DNA of 64,000 nucleotides from Mytilus galloprovincialis (GCF_965363235.1 NC_134851.1:24973847-25037846), one strand, 5' to 3'; shown: positions 43,965 to 55,328, numbered from the stretch's first letter. The notes: generated from the letters alone by a model not told the origin. Numbers and translations: made by a program.

Positions 43965-44211
43965 ACTTGTAAATAACCAAATTTTTTAAGTAAACATGCA
44001 GCTTTCTCTCCAGACTACATTCATAATCGTGAATGAAATGAATATCCAAGATCCTCGGAAGAAGGCTAAAATAATTTACCTCAAAGTATAAGCAACTCAC
44101 ATCTATATTAACGTGTTGTTGTCGAACTGAAGACACTGACTTCTATCATAACAAGGTGCCCGATCAGCTGTTGGTGACAAGCTCAAATTTGAAGTCGACG
44201 GAACGTTCTAG

Positions 44212-44247
44212 CCAATCACGTGTCGAATAGTTAGAAAAATGACGTCA
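44212..44247. promoter_or_regulatory. Cluster of CCAAT, CACGTG and TGACGTCA motifs
   Basis: Within 36 bp there are CCAAT overlapping an E-box (CCAATCACGTG, 44212-44222) and a perfect CRE palindrome (TGACGTCA, 44240-44247). These are canonical animal promoter motifs bound by NF-Y, bHLH and CREB/ATF proteins. No start site or first exon is visible next to them, and they may belong to a transposon end. Confidence 0.25.
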
Positions 44248-44337
44248 GATTTAGATTGCGATGCAAACACCGAAAATCATTGCTAAATTTTTTTAAACTG
44301 CATTAACCTGCCTGCGTATAGTCTATTTTTCCTTTTT

Positions 44338-44405
44338 AGATAAAGGCAACAGTAGTTGACCGCTGTTCAAACTCATAAATCCATGGACAAAACACAAAAT
44401 CGGAG
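44338..44405 (+). repeat. 'AAAGGCAACAGTAGTA' family end
   Basis: 'gataaaggcaacagtagttg', 'ccgctgttcaaactcataaa', 'tccatggacaaaacacaaaa'. Same as the better copy at 52553 and, inverted, 8400-8460. Confidence 0.6.
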
Positions 44406-45340
44406 TAAATGTGATTTTTTCCAAATAGGACGAAACCGCGTATGCCTGTTAATTTTACATTTGTAGTATAGCTTGTTCACTAGAAAAACACAAATATAAC
44501 TATAAACCAAACACAATGCATTACTGCCTTTTTAAATATGGAACGAACAAAATGTATTTATAAACACTGATGAAGAGTGAATATTCATTCTTATCGGTTG
44601 TTTATTCATCAAAATGAATATGCGATTATTCTTATTATGATACTTGATGTAATATTACTGATCAGCTTATCTGTTGGTTACACGAAAATATCTACACATT
44701 AATATACTATTTTCTTAAAGAATGAATGCATTGTATACAAGAAGAAATATACCCAAAATGAAATCCATTGAAATTGGTAAATTGTGACTATTATTTTGAA
44801 TTTTGAAATCACAATACAAACAATTCAAACTTGCATTTTGTAAATTTGTCATATAATGGTCATTTTGAAGAAATACGTTGTTGACTTACCGACATATGTC
44901 ATTTTTGCAGAGTAATACGGTTATCTAGATAGATGTCACAAGATCGACTGATTACGTGACATGTCTATATTGTCAACTTATTTTTCGGACAACAACTTGT
45001 TCCCTACATGTTTGATTTAATAGAGAAGCAGAAAATGGACGTGCCCCAATATTTCGAAAAACCGGTTGAAATTAGATTGATATTGTTGCTTTAAGGGAAA
45101 ATAAATGTTTATCTTTTTAAATCATCATCATAGCTGCGGGATTGTGTGTTTCAACTTCTGTTCTTATATCTAAATCAAAATCTTTATCAAATTATTTTAC
45201 CTTTTAAAATGTGAACTATACGTTTAGTGTATAAACACATAAATGGACGTATGTGTCGAAATGATTTAACAAATATCAATCAAAACTGTTGCGTTTTTTT
45301 TCAATCTATTTTATCTTTCTTCTCATGCGCTTATAACCAA
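44406..45340. other. No recognised feature
   Basis: AT-rich. One minus-strand donor-like GTAAGT at about 44888 follows a possible ATG (MTYV), but with nothing to support it. Confidence 0.35.
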
Positions 45341-45345
45341 AGTCT

Positions 45346-45467
45346 TCAATATATTGCTGAAAGGAAAAAAACTGTATCCTATTTTCAAGAAAAATAAAGA
45401 TGAGGGACACACTGTTAGAATAGTTTATAATAAACTCTACATAAACAATGTTTTGTACAAACCAAAA
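45346..45467 (+). pseudogene. LINE ORF1 C-terminal fragment
   Basis: In the frame offset from the endonuclease, the DNA reads YIAERKKLYPIFKKNKDEGH, then TVRIVYNKLYINNVLYKPKG, a conserved ORF1 tail in many invertebrate LINEs. It overlaps the start of the endonuclease frame. Confidence 0.55.
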
Positions 45468-46704
45468 GGGATTGTTGAATCATAGGATTCAAAGGAGGTT
45501 AGGCATAAGCTTAATATTGTCTCATGTCTCATTAAAAAATAAGCTTGAAAATGCAGATTTTGTTCAAAATTTTGTAAAGAATGATATTGTTTTCTTATCT
45601 GAATGTTGGATTGATGAAAATACTGATATAACTGATGAAATTTTTGGTAATAAATTTTTAATCAATTGTTTTCCAAGAAAAAAAGGTAAAGGTGGTGGAA
45701 TGGTCCTCTTGTACAACAAATCATTGCAAAAGCATATAGAAATATTGAAAATTTCTCATGATACTGTTATATGGGTAAAGGTGGACAAAACTTTATTTTT
45801 TGATAAAAGCAATGATGTTTATATATGTTTTGTATATGTACCCCATGAAAATAACATCTTTTATGACAAATATGATGTTGATATTTATGACTGTCTTACT
45901 GAAGACATCGCAAGTTACAGTAGTTTAGGCCCTGTTGCTGCTATTGGTGACTGGAACAGTCGAATAGGTATTAAATCAGATTTTATAAAAAACGATGAAC
46001 TTAACATCACGGTTAAAAATACCATTGATAATTTTATCAGCTATGATAGTGATGACGAAGAACAGGTTCGATTTTCTGAGGATAAAACAGTAAACAATTT
46101 CGGAAGGAAACTATTATGTCTTTGCCAATCTACTGGACTCCGGGTATGTAATGGTCGATCAATTAGTGACAAAATAGGAAAATTAACGTTTTATAACCAT
46201 TTGGGATCCAGTGTTATTGATTATGCATTGATACATAAAAACTATTTAAATCTTGTAAATGAATTTTTTGTTATGGACTTTAATATGTGGTCTGATCATG
46301 CACCGGTTCGCTTAACGCTTGAAATAGCCGATTCTGGTAAAAAAACGTTCAATTCAAGTGATAATAATATTTTTCACAGCACATACAGATGGGATCCGGA
46401 CAAAATTACGGAAATGAAAACTAGTTTGATTAGTAATATGGACACAATGAGCAGTAACGTTGAGCAAATGGTGTGTACAGAACAAAGTATTGAGAATACT
46501 GTTATAAAACTTACTGAAACATTGAATACTGTCTTCAAACCATTTTTTGAAAAACGTTATTGTATTAAAAGGAATGACACGAACATTAAAAGCAATAAAA
46601 ACTCACTGCCAGATAAATCATGGTTCGACGATGGATGCAAAGAACTGTCTAATATATATATCAATGTAATATTAGGCGTTTCAATAGGAACAGAAATAAT
46701 TTGA
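45448..46704 (+). pseudogene. LINE endonuclease region (APE type)
   Basis: A 418-codon frame. Motifs: LSECWID (catalytic Glu), GDWNSRIG (Asp/Asn), SVIDYALI, and WSDHAPVRLTL (Asp-His pair) as in exonuclease-endonuclease-phosphatase folds that nick target DNA. The usual opening SWN motif is damaged: the text reads LILSHVSLKNKLENADF, with residues missing where the catalytic Asn should be. The frame closes after a shift near 46690, upstream of RT. Confidence 0.8.
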
Positions 46705-48125
46705 ATCGTCAAATTCTGATCGAGGCAAAAAAGAACTACAAATCGTATAAAAATCGCGTTAAACGAAATTACTTGAGATATGAAGGAAACCAAATTGACT
46801 ATTGGCGAAAACATAATCCGAAACAGTTTTTTAATGTATTTAAAAAAGGAAAGAAGAACACTAATTGTAATTTAAAGTTGTCAAATTTTTAAAATCATTT
46901 CAAAAACCTAACCGCTGAAACTAGTCCTAATATAAACGATGATGTTGAAGCTGATAACCAAGAATGTGTGTATAACGAAATTGATGCGTCTATTACTCAA
47001 GAAGAAGTATGTAAAGTTTTGTTGAAGTTAAAATGTAACAAATCGCCTGGTGCTGACAATTTGTTAAATGGGTATTTTATACATTTTAAAGACATTCTCG
47101 TACCTTTAATTGTGCAATTGTTTAATGTAATTTTTGAAACTGGATATATGCCAAAACAGTGGTGTAAAGGAATACTTATTCCTGTGCATAAAAAAAATAA
47201 TGTAAATGTTACTGATAATTATAGAGGTATAACACTTAGCAGTTGTTTCTGCAAACTTTTTACTACTATTATTAATGAAAGGCTTACATTTTGGGCTAAC
47301 GAAAATGACATTTTAACTGATGCTCAGTTTGGGTTTCGACCCGGTCATGGCACAACTGATGCTATTTTTGCCTTACAATCAATTATTACTAAATATTTGG
47401 GATTGAAGAAAAAACTTTATTGTTGCTTTATAGATTATAAAAGTGCTTTTGACAACTTGAATAGAATTTTTTTATATTATAAGCTTGCAAAATGTGGTAT
47501 TAGTGGTAAGCTTTTTTCAATTATTAAATCTTCATATGATAATTCTATGAGCTGTGTAAAATTTAAAGGTGAATTTTCTGACATATTTTCTGTAGAAAAA
47601 GGAGTATTACAAGGGGAACCATTATCACCTATACTATTTTCAATGTTTTTAAATGATTTTGAAAATGAGTTTATTAATAGCTTATGTCTACCAGTAGACA
47701 TAAAAGAACTTTCATTGTTTTTATTGATGTATGCAGATGACACTGTTATATTTTCTGAAACTATTGATGGGTTGCAAAATATGTTGAATTCACTACATAA
47801 TTATTGTAAAAAGTGGAAACTTATTGTAAACACAAGCAAAACTAAGGTGGTTGTTTTCAGAAACGGTGGTAAATTAAGAAGCGATGAAAAATGGTTTTAT
47901 AATGGCGAAATTATTGAAGTTGCTGATCATTATTTGTATCTGGGTGTTATGTTATATTACAATGCAAAGTTTAATCAAACTCAGTTAAATATTGCTGCGA
48001 AAGGCAGAAAATGTTTATCAATGTTGTATGGTAAAATAAAACATATGTGTTTAAATGTACAAACAAAATTGTATTTATATGATGTCTATGTATCACCTGT
48101 TTTATTATATGGAATTGAAATATGA
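46701..48125 (+). pseudogene. LINE reverse transcriptase region
   Basis: Linker text YKSYKNRVKRNYLRYEG and KHNPKQFFNVFKKGKK (46701-46892), then a stop (46890-46892), then RT from about 46968: KCNKSPGADNLLNGYF, TDNYRGITLSSC, AQFGFRPGHGTTDAIF, FIDYKSAFDNL, GVLQGEPLSPILFSMFLNDF and the catalytic YADD (MYADDTVIFSE, about 47728). It stops at TGA 48123-48125. All classic RT blocks are there, but the interrupting stops make it non-functional. Confidence 0.85.
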
Positions 48126-48903
48126 GGTTTTTATAATGCATCTGATATAGAAAAACTTCATATAGAATTTTGTAAAAATATTTTGTCTGTTAAAAAATCT
48201 ACTGCTATCGCAATGGTTTATTCTGAAGATTTCCTTTATTGATATCTCGGAAAGTAAAAATATTAAAATATTGGATTCGTCTATTACGGACGAGAAATTG
48301 TATTCTTAGTGCTATATATAGTGATATGTATGATGAGTGTGAATTAGGAAATAAGTCATCATGGGTTAATAATGTTAAATGTATGTTACTTAGCCTAGGT
48401 TTTGGACATGTGTGGTATGCACAGAATGTTGTATGCGAAGAAGCATTTATTATTTTATTCAAACAAAGGCTTATTGACCATTTTCTTCAAGAAAGAAATA
48501 TGTTTTTCGATTCATCATCAAAATGTACTATCTATAAACACCTTGTGGATAATGTTCAATTGCAGTTTTATTTGACAAAAAATTTAAGTCCACAATGTAT
48601 TAGATTTTTAACTAAGTATAGACTGTGTTCACACAAATAAAATATTGAATATGGTAGATTCATTAAAAAAGCAAAAAATGAAAGATTATGTATCTTATGT
48701 AACCAGGGTGACATCGAGGATGAGTTTCATTTTATTTTAAAATGTCCAAAATATGACAATATTAGAAAAATGTATATAAAAAGGTATTATTATAGAAATT
48801 CATCTGTTTTTAAATTAGTTCAATTATTGTCAACAAAGAATGTTTCGGAATTATCTAATTTAGGAAAATATCTGAAATACGCCACAGATATAAAATTTTC
48901 ATG
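48126..48903 (+). pseudogene. LINE C-terminal region with zinc finger
   Basis: The frame continues after the stop (NASDIEKLHIEFCKNIL) to another stop near 48241, then shifts to 48239 onward (WIRLLRTRNCILSAIY...). It passes a further stop at 48638 and ends with NERLCLLCNQGDIEDEFHFI, LKC, a C-x2-C...H...C finger typical of LINE tails. Confidence 0.7.
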
Positions 48904-49137
48904 ACAATCTTCTTATTGATTTATACTATGTAGTCTTGCCTCCGATTGTATTTGTATTTAAAATGTCCTGTTATGATATACATGTACATATTTATGATAT
49001 ACCTGTAAGCTGTATTGCTTTTGGTTTGAAATAAACTATTAAAAACTCAAATTTGAAAATATTTTCAATAATTACCTAAAAGCTAAAACAAATGCATGTG
49101 AAAATTTGAATAAACCCTCCCTTTTTTTGATTTTCAG

Positions 49138-49247
49138 ATCAAATTATCACAAATGAAATCACTACAATAGCATTTTCTCAAGCATCACTGAAAAGTCATA
49201 GATTGTCCAAACGTGCATTTGGTACTGTCAAATTGGAGGTTTATAAG
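49138..49247 (+). CDS. Candidate internal exon, unknown protein
   Basis: Strong acceptor ('accctccctttttttgattttcag', AG 49136-49137) and donor (AAG|GTATGT at 49248). The 110 nt are open in only one frame: two bases then 36 codons, QIITNEITTIAFSQASLKSH followed by RLSKRAFGTVKLEVYK, ending in phase 0. Varied composition and the good polypyrimidine tract make this the best internal exon candidate. It lies about 90 bp after the dead LINE, which would sit in the preceding intron. The next plus-strand candidate (54012) has a matching phase. Protein family not recognised. Confidence 0.5.
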
Positions 49248-49860
49248 GTATGTTGTACTGCCCATAAGTTAACAATTTGTGAGACTGTAATCTATTCTGT
49301 TTTCAATTCAAACATGTATAAGCGTAGTAAACCTTACATTACATGACGTCAAGAATTTAATAGGCATGAGCCCATATATTTTTTTTACAGCAATGAAGAT
49401 ACATGTAATGAAATAATGTGACAAAGTAATACGTTATATTGATATTTGAAAACAGTTACGTCTCTTAGTCTGTCAGTCTCTCAGTATTTTTTTTAGTCAA
49501 ACTACGGGTATCTCGACATATTTCTCTTGTCCACTTGAGGTCAAGATAAAGCGAGTCGACTGTACTTATTGTTGTCGGGTCATTAAGTTTAGATTCTTTT
49601 CCAATCATGTTATTTCATTTGCTACCCCATATACAACACAACCTATCAAACAAATTTTGTTTGAAAAAGCTTAACACAGATATGTGTATCAGACATATAA
49701 TGCAAATGCTTTACAAATTGAAACCGAAGGAAGCTATTAAACAAAGAGTTCTAAGTTGAAATCATTCGTTTACAAATTTTACGCACTTGAGCACGATTTG
49801 ATTGATCGTTATAGAATACTAGTATCTGATTCACAAATGACAACATATTTACTCCAAAAT
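49248..49860. other. Putative intron, no feature
   Basis: Non-coding AT-rich sequence between the exon candidate and the AGCCATGG repeat. Confidence 0.35.
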
Positions 49861-49985
49861 TAGAAACGAAAGATACCAACAGTCGTACAAACTGATAAAT
49901 CGAAAATTTACTGACAGCTCCATAGCAAAAAAAAATAAAAGCACTTAATGTCGAACCTCGGTATACAACATACAGCATAGAAAAC
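49861..49985 (-). repeat. AGCCATGG family, diverged minus copy
   Basis: 'aacgaaagataccaac', 'aatttactgacagctccata', 'gcatagaaaacaaacgacac'. Confidence 0.5.
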
Positions 49986-50003
49986 AAACGACACGAGGTT
50001 TCG

Positions 50004-50280
50004 TGGCCTAGTAGGTAGAGTCAATGGCTACTGTACTGAGGGGCCCGGGTTTAGTCTACACATTTTGCAGTACATGGACAGGATGGTTTCACTCTTCAAA
50101 ACACATCCGATGTAGCCAGACTGGCTTTTAAACTAGAGTGAGTACTGCTTCGGCCTTATGTTGGCCGAATCGGACACTGAATTTGACCTGTTAATCAATC
50201 TATAGATATCTATCCGGCTTATCTCTATCCGACGTGATACCTATAGGTTCTAATAAAGTACATAATAACAGTCTCCCTTG
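50004..50280 (+). mobile_element. tRNA-related SINE candidate
   Basis: 'gtggcctagtaggtagag' matches a polymerase III box A (TGGCCTAGTAGG). About 45 bp on, 'gggtttagtctac' is a degenerate box B. The body continues to about 50280 ('gacaggatggtttcact', 'ggccttatgttggccgaatc'). Spacing of the two boxes fits a tRNA-derived head. The 3' end and target duplication are not clear. It is not a functional tRNA because acceptor pairing was not found. Confidence 0.4.
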
Positions 50281-50542
50281 ACGACCTTACACTCCTTTTG
50301 TGTTAGATTTGGATTTTTTCCGGGTGATCTGTTGAATACAAGTTGGTAAAATATATCTACTAATATTGAAAGAGTGCGAACACGGACTATATTCTCGGAA
50401 TTTGAGGTGTTCTCAACCTTAATAGTGCTTTTTTTTCAAGGTATAGGATCGTGATCCTGTTATGGTTTCTTTCTTTACAGCGGAGTCTTGTTTTTAAATA
50501 AAAGTAGATATAAGGCATATTGTGGTGTCATTTTCTTTTGTT

Positions 50543-51476
50543 TAGTGTTGTCAACGGTTAACCGGTTAACCGGTTAACCGTTCGAACGACCGAATACCGA
50601 ACACCAAAAATGCTAACCGGTTAACCGGAATTTAAAAAAAAATTTAATAGATTTGATATAAATTTGTATTGAAATCATTAAATATTTGTTTTCTTTAAAA
50701 ATTGTCGTCGTTGTAATTAATTTGACGGATCAATTGTCCAGTATATTGATTGGTATTGTTAATCTATAATATAAAATTAATTAGAACTTGTCTTTCAGCT
50801 CGGGGCAAGATCTTAAAGAAACATAATTAGTTTCATGGTTTTTTAACAGTAATTTTTAATCAGTAATACGATTAAATTTTAAGATTTACTTCATTATTTC
50901 ATTTTTGATCTTAATATATTGTGTAGATCTACATCTGAATGTGCAATCTCCGTCGTGCAAATGTTTGTCATACTTTAAACTAAATGCTAACTCATAAACT
51001 GTAAAAAGCAAACCAACGTGAATGTAATCAATGTATACTTGATCGTACAAATATGAGGATTTATCAATTTTAATTGAAACACCGCACATAATTTTCGGAG
51101 ACAACAAGACAAAATGGAAGAATATTCATTTCTACGAGATCAAGACGCTTTTTTATTTTTCAATTTGAAGTTAGTACAAACGCAATAGTTGATATCGTTT
51201 ATTTGATTATTAAAAGTCAAACTTCGACAGGAATCTTTACAGGCAAGCCTTATAAAACCAAAGGCCAAACTTCAATTCATCGTATTATAAAAACGTAAAT
51301 GTATGACTTGGATGGAATGTAGTCACATTGACACTCATACCACATCTTATATCGATGTGAAGGGTAATATTGATAAGGCCTTCAAACATTAACTTAAACT
51401 ACCGGTTAATCGGTTAATCGGTCGCACGATTATACGAGTAACCGGTTAGGCAAAAGTGTACGATTTGACAACACTA
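50543..51476. mobile_element. hAT-type MITE, 934 bp
   Basis: Perfect 12-bp terminal inverted repeats TAGTGTTGTCAA (50543-50554) and TTGACAACACTA (51465-51476). Subterminal 'ggttaaccggttaacc' text (50557-50635) is mirrored by 'ccggttaatcggttaatcgg' and 'gtaaccggtta' (51400-51450). Flanks cttttgtt (50535-50542) and ctttcgtt (51477-51484) are an 8-bp target duplication with one mismatch. TAGTGTTG-like ends and 8-bp TSDs are hallmarks of hAT elements. There is no transposase frame. Confidence 0.8.
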
Positions 51477-51616
51477 CTTTCGTTATTAATAACTTTTGAT
51501 TTTGTGAACTACGAAGAACTAATTAATGCACTATAGGCGTGTGTGCAAATGTTTTTACAACCATGCAATAAAATAATCACGAAAATACGATTGTTCCTTT
51601 ATTCACAATAATGGTA

Positions 51617-52125
51617 AAAAAGGCAATAGCAGTATACCACTGTCCAATAGTCGTAAATTAATTCACCTGAAACAAATCCCGGTCTTCAATTAAGGTAGCA
51701 CAATACAAAGATTTTTCATCCCCAATCAGACATCTTTAAACTGATGTAATTCCACTCATCTTTCATTAAATTTTATCTTTCAAATTGTGATAATTTCATT
51801 ATGACATAATTATTACATCATTAATTGTTTTGTAATTAGTTGCCATATTGTGATGCCTATACTTGAATGAATTTAGCTTCTTTGTTATTCATAGCATCCC
51901 AAAATATTTTATAGATTCTGTTTTGGAGGTCAAGCTGTGTTGTACAAGAAAATATAAAATATTTTGGGATGCTATGAAGAACAAAGAAGCTAAATTCATT
52001 CAAGTGTGGACATCACAATATAGCAACTAATTACATAATAATTAATTATATAATAATTATGTCATAATGAAACTATCACAATTTGAAAGATTTCGGACAG
52101 CGGTATACTACTGTTGCCTTTATAT
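51617..52125. repeat. Foldback element with AAAGGCAATAGCAGTA ends
   Basis: Outer ends pair ('aaaggcaatagcagtatacc' with 'ggtatactactgttgccttt', about 51622 and 52101). The inner arms of about 140 bp (51774-51913 and 51953-52092) are nearly perfect complements ('gaatttagcttctttgtt' with 'aacaaagaagctaaattc'). The loop is at about 51914-51952. The ends match the dispersed family at 44338 and 52553, so this is probably its palindromic derivative. Confidence 0.75.
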
Positions 52126-52552
52126 ATTAAAGATGGTCGAATACATTGACAAAGATATATACATAGTTTCAAACTTTAAAATTGACCATACAAATACTAA
52201 GTTTATAGTTGTAACCATTTGTCCGAGAACCCACTTTGTCTTAGTACTAAAAAACCTAACATTAACAACGACTCGAGACAAGCAGACAAGCAAATTAGGA
52301 CGAAATTAAGAACAAAAAGACAGATTATCTTTTCCTTCTAACCTGAATAGAAAATTGGGGTAACCCTGTAACATATTGCAAATAAAAACATTTTAGTGGT
52401 TAAACTGTTCTTTTCCACATTACCATGCCCAACACCTGAAAAAATAGAGTAAAATAATCATTGCAATTGTTAACAATAACTTAATAGATTTACTAAACAA
52501 ATATTTTTTTAATGAAATGTTTCTATGTCATATTGAGCAAAAAGATTTATAC

Positions 52553-52760
52553 ATAAAGGCAACAGTAGTATACCGCTGTTCAAAACTCATAAATCCATGG
52601 ACAAAAAACAAAATCGGGATAACAAACTAAAACCGAGGGAAACGCATTAAATATAAGAGGAGAACAACGACATAACACTAAAATGTAACACATATAGACA
52701 AAATCCCACGAGAATAACAAATATAACATATATATATAACATCAAAACCAAATACATGAA
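52553..52760 (+). repeat. AAAGGCAACAGTAGTA family copy
   Basis: 'aaaggcaacagtagtatacc', 'gctgttcaaaactcataaat', 'ccatggacaaaaaacaaaat', 'accgagggaaacgcattaaa', then A-rich text with 'aacgacataacactaaaatg'. The best single copy in the window. Confidence 0.6.
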
Positions 52761-52859
52761 TTTGGGATAGACAAGTACCGTGACACGTCTTATCGCAATG
52801 TGAATTAACACTCAATAATAAGAGAAAACAAACGACACAACGTTATAATGTAATACACA

Positions 52860-53000
52860 CAGAAACGAACTATAATATAACAATGACCATATTCCTGACT
52901 TGGTACAGGGCATTTTTAAAGGAAAAAATGGTGGGTTGAACCTGGTTTTGTGGCATGCCAAACCTCGCACTTTTATGGCCATGTGAAATATAACATCAAA
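52860..53000 (+). repeat. ACTTGGTACAGGC family copy
   Basis: 'ttcctgacttggtacagggc', 'aatggtgggttgaacctggt', 'catgccaaacctcgcac'. Confidence 0.6.
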
Positions 53001-53095
53001 ATGACAACACAGGACTACAATATAAATAAATTGGAGAACACAATTGATAAAGAATCACACGAACAACAGCCAACAAAAGGCAACAAGTTCAAAAT

Positions 53096-53295
53096 TTTAA
53101 TACGCCAGAAGTGTATTTTGTCCACACAAGACCTATGTGTGACGCACAGATACAAAAGTTTGAAAGCCGAAACGAGTACAAAGTTGAACAGCATCGAGGA
53201 CCAAAAGATCAAAAAGGATGTGCCAAAAACGGCAAGGGCTTTCCGTTAAGTTACCAGAAAATCCCTATAATTTAGAGTAATTTATACTTTTGCAA
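53096..53295 (+). repeat. 355-bp repeat family, diverged copy
   Basis: 'taatacgccagaagtgtatt', 'acgagtacaaagttgaacag', 'gaggaccaaaagatcaaaaa', 'gtgccaaaaacgg'. Plus orientation, strongly diverged, truncated at the right. Confidence 0.6.
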
Positions 53296-54011
53296 ACAGT
53301 AAATTTAATAAAATGAATATTCAAAAGATGTGCATGATAAAGCTGAAGTATTAACTAATTACAGGAAACAACTGAAATACATTTACATAACCAGACATTT
53401 GAAACACAAAAGTAGACACATCCGAATACGTTTAAAACTCTACGCCAAGTGACGTCCTATTTGAAACTGAAAAATGACGAAAAAATGACGTCATTAGAAT
53501 TAGTAAAACAGAGCATCAAAAAATGAAAAATGACTGAATATCATGTACAAAATATCATCGTGCATGTTTCATTATATACTTTCAAACAAATTCTCTCCAC
53601 GTGATATTTTTAGAATACAATCCTGAACTACCATTAAATCTCCTAATTGTGTACCTCATAATACATTTAAAATCATAAATGATGTGTTTTTATGAATTTT
53701 ATTAAAAGTTAATAACCACAAAGAATTCACATTATGAAATGTTTTCAATTAAATCAAACATGTTTAAGTGTATCTGTACCATATGAGAGCATCCCGGCTG
53801 TAAATGGAGTCACTCAGGTTTTTTTAAAATTTATTGACAGCCTTGGCATTGGCAGTTTATTTCGATTTCTTATACGTGTCATTATCTACTGGCTTTGTTT
53901 TATTTCTCTTTTACGACATTGAAATGCCAGTTAAAACATAAGAATGAAATATGCAAGTTTCAAATACATTACTCGTTTTCATTATCTATTGTTATCTTCT
54001 TTAATTTATAG

Positions 54012-54089
54012 GTGTTACGAGAATTCTACACCAAATGCAGAATAACTAGACATCGAATTAGTTTTCGGCCCTTTCGGGTTTTATTTTAA
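54012..54089 (+). CDS. Candidate 3'-terminal exon, possibly same gene as 49138-49247
   Basis: After 'atcttctttaatttatag' (AG 54010-54011) the phase-0 frame reads VLREFYTKCRITRHRISF, RPFRVLF, stop (54087-54089). The phase matches the donor of the exon at 49138-49247, so the joined reading would stay open across a 4.76-kb intron. The acceptor is acceptable, but the short length means a stop-terminated frame could arise by chance. Confidence 0.28.
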   Translation: MLREFYTKCRITRHRISFRPFRVLF

Positions 54090-54928
54090 ACTTTTTAAGA
54101 TTAATGTTTGTATTAGGTTATTTATCAATCTTATATGTAGTCAATATTTTTCAAATCGGGGGAATCAGATTTTGTAATTAGTCAAAGTCTCTACACTGAC
54201 CTAAAGAAAAATGTGTACTCATTTATCAAGTTTATCATTTGAACTCGAGATTCCATTAACCTTAGGAATAATCGTTTATTAATTAGTATTCCGCTGATAA
54301 TAATGATTTTACAGAATAGGCATCTAATGCAGTGAAATTAGAAGAACAAAATACTCATAACGCTGGAATTGTATTATCATTGTAGTATTGCTGTGCAAAA
54401 CAGGTCAGTGTATTTTTAGACATTGTTATTTGCATCTTACTAAGAGATGTTTTGACTTCGATTTCAAAGTTTGTTTTAAATGTTCATCATAACTAAATGC
54501 ATTTTAATGCAGTTCCTTTAAGGACTTTAAATTCAGTTTAATAATATAAAATATTTGAGGTAGTGTATAATTAAATATGGGATACTATCCACCAGATAAC
54601 AATGTGTATCCAAGAAATTATAGGTCATAGTAAACAAATAAAAAAAGTACAGCAATATACCGATAATCGAGTATTGAACTTAGTAGGTTAGCCTCCTCCG
54701 TAAAACATTCAGAATGCCTTAGGAATATACAAGTATTTTAAAAAATTTCTATAGAACTTTTAACGGTCACTATCAAAATGTAACGAAACTCGGACTGACA
54801 TTTTGGTTAAAATCCATATTTTGTTGATATCTAGCATCACCAATCAAAGAATCGATTCAACTCTTTATTAATTTTTGAAAACCAAAGATATATTGGAACC
54901 GAAACAGTTATACATCGAAAACATTTAC
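54090..54928. other. No recognised feature
   Basis: AT-rich sequence between the two opposite-strand exon candidates. Confidence 0.35.
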
Positions 54929-55015
54929 CGTTATCAAGGTCAGGATTGGATGATTGCGGATTTGGTCGATCAGTTGATGGTAGTTGCAGTGACCTATTTG
55001 TTGTTTCGTCATCAC
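54929..55015 (-). CDS. Candidate symmetric phase-1 exon, unknown protein
   Basis: On the minus strand 'tttgcctttcaaatcaatttcag' (AG 55017-55016) opens 87 nt ending at GTAAATG (54928). The frame gives DDETTNRSLQLPSTDRPNPQ then SSNPDLDN, hydrophilic and rich in Pro, Ser, Asn and Asp, like a linker or tail. Phase 1 on both sides, length divisible by three, so it could be skipped without breaking the frame. The frame is also open upstream of the acceptor to 55088, which weakens the case a little. Confidence 0.35.
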
Positions 55016-55308
55016 CTGAAATTGATTTGAAAGGCAAAGTTAAGTTCTGTGTCTTTTGGTCTCTTGTCTCTTTACAATCATACAACATCTGCTTTTTTTA
55101 AATCGGAGTTTTAAAACAACATGAGATAACAAGACAATTTACTTCTTTAGTACCATTATAGGTGTAATGTTTTTAGAACTAAATAAAGTGACTTTACATG
55201 TATCTGCTTTATCCAATTTGTACGTCAAATAATTACATTAGATGTATGTTTCATTATAATACGTTATTCTGATTGGCTAACTAGCAATCTCGTAATATTC
55301 CTTACTCA

Positions 55309-55328
55309 GTTGCATTACACAATGCAAC
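55309..55328. repeat. Perfect hairpin GTTGCATT-acac-AATGCAAC
   Basis: An 8-bp stem and 4-bp loop, in a stretch with other landmark-like text ('gattggctaactagcaat'). Possibly part of an inverted-repeat element extending to 55560. Confidence 0.7.

Larger units (their letters stand above)
45346..49050 (+). mobile_element. Dead LINE (non-LTR retrotransposon), 5'-truncated
   Basis: Order: tail of ORF1 (about 45346-45467), AP endonuclease, RT, C-terminal CCHC-like zinc finger, 3' UTR with 'gaaataaactatt' near the end. ORF1's N-terminal part is absent, as expected from incomplete reverse transcription. There are at least five disabling changes. The clade is not assigned, although the APE-RT layout excludes the restriction-enzyme-like older clades. 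No target duplication was found. Confidence 0.85.
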
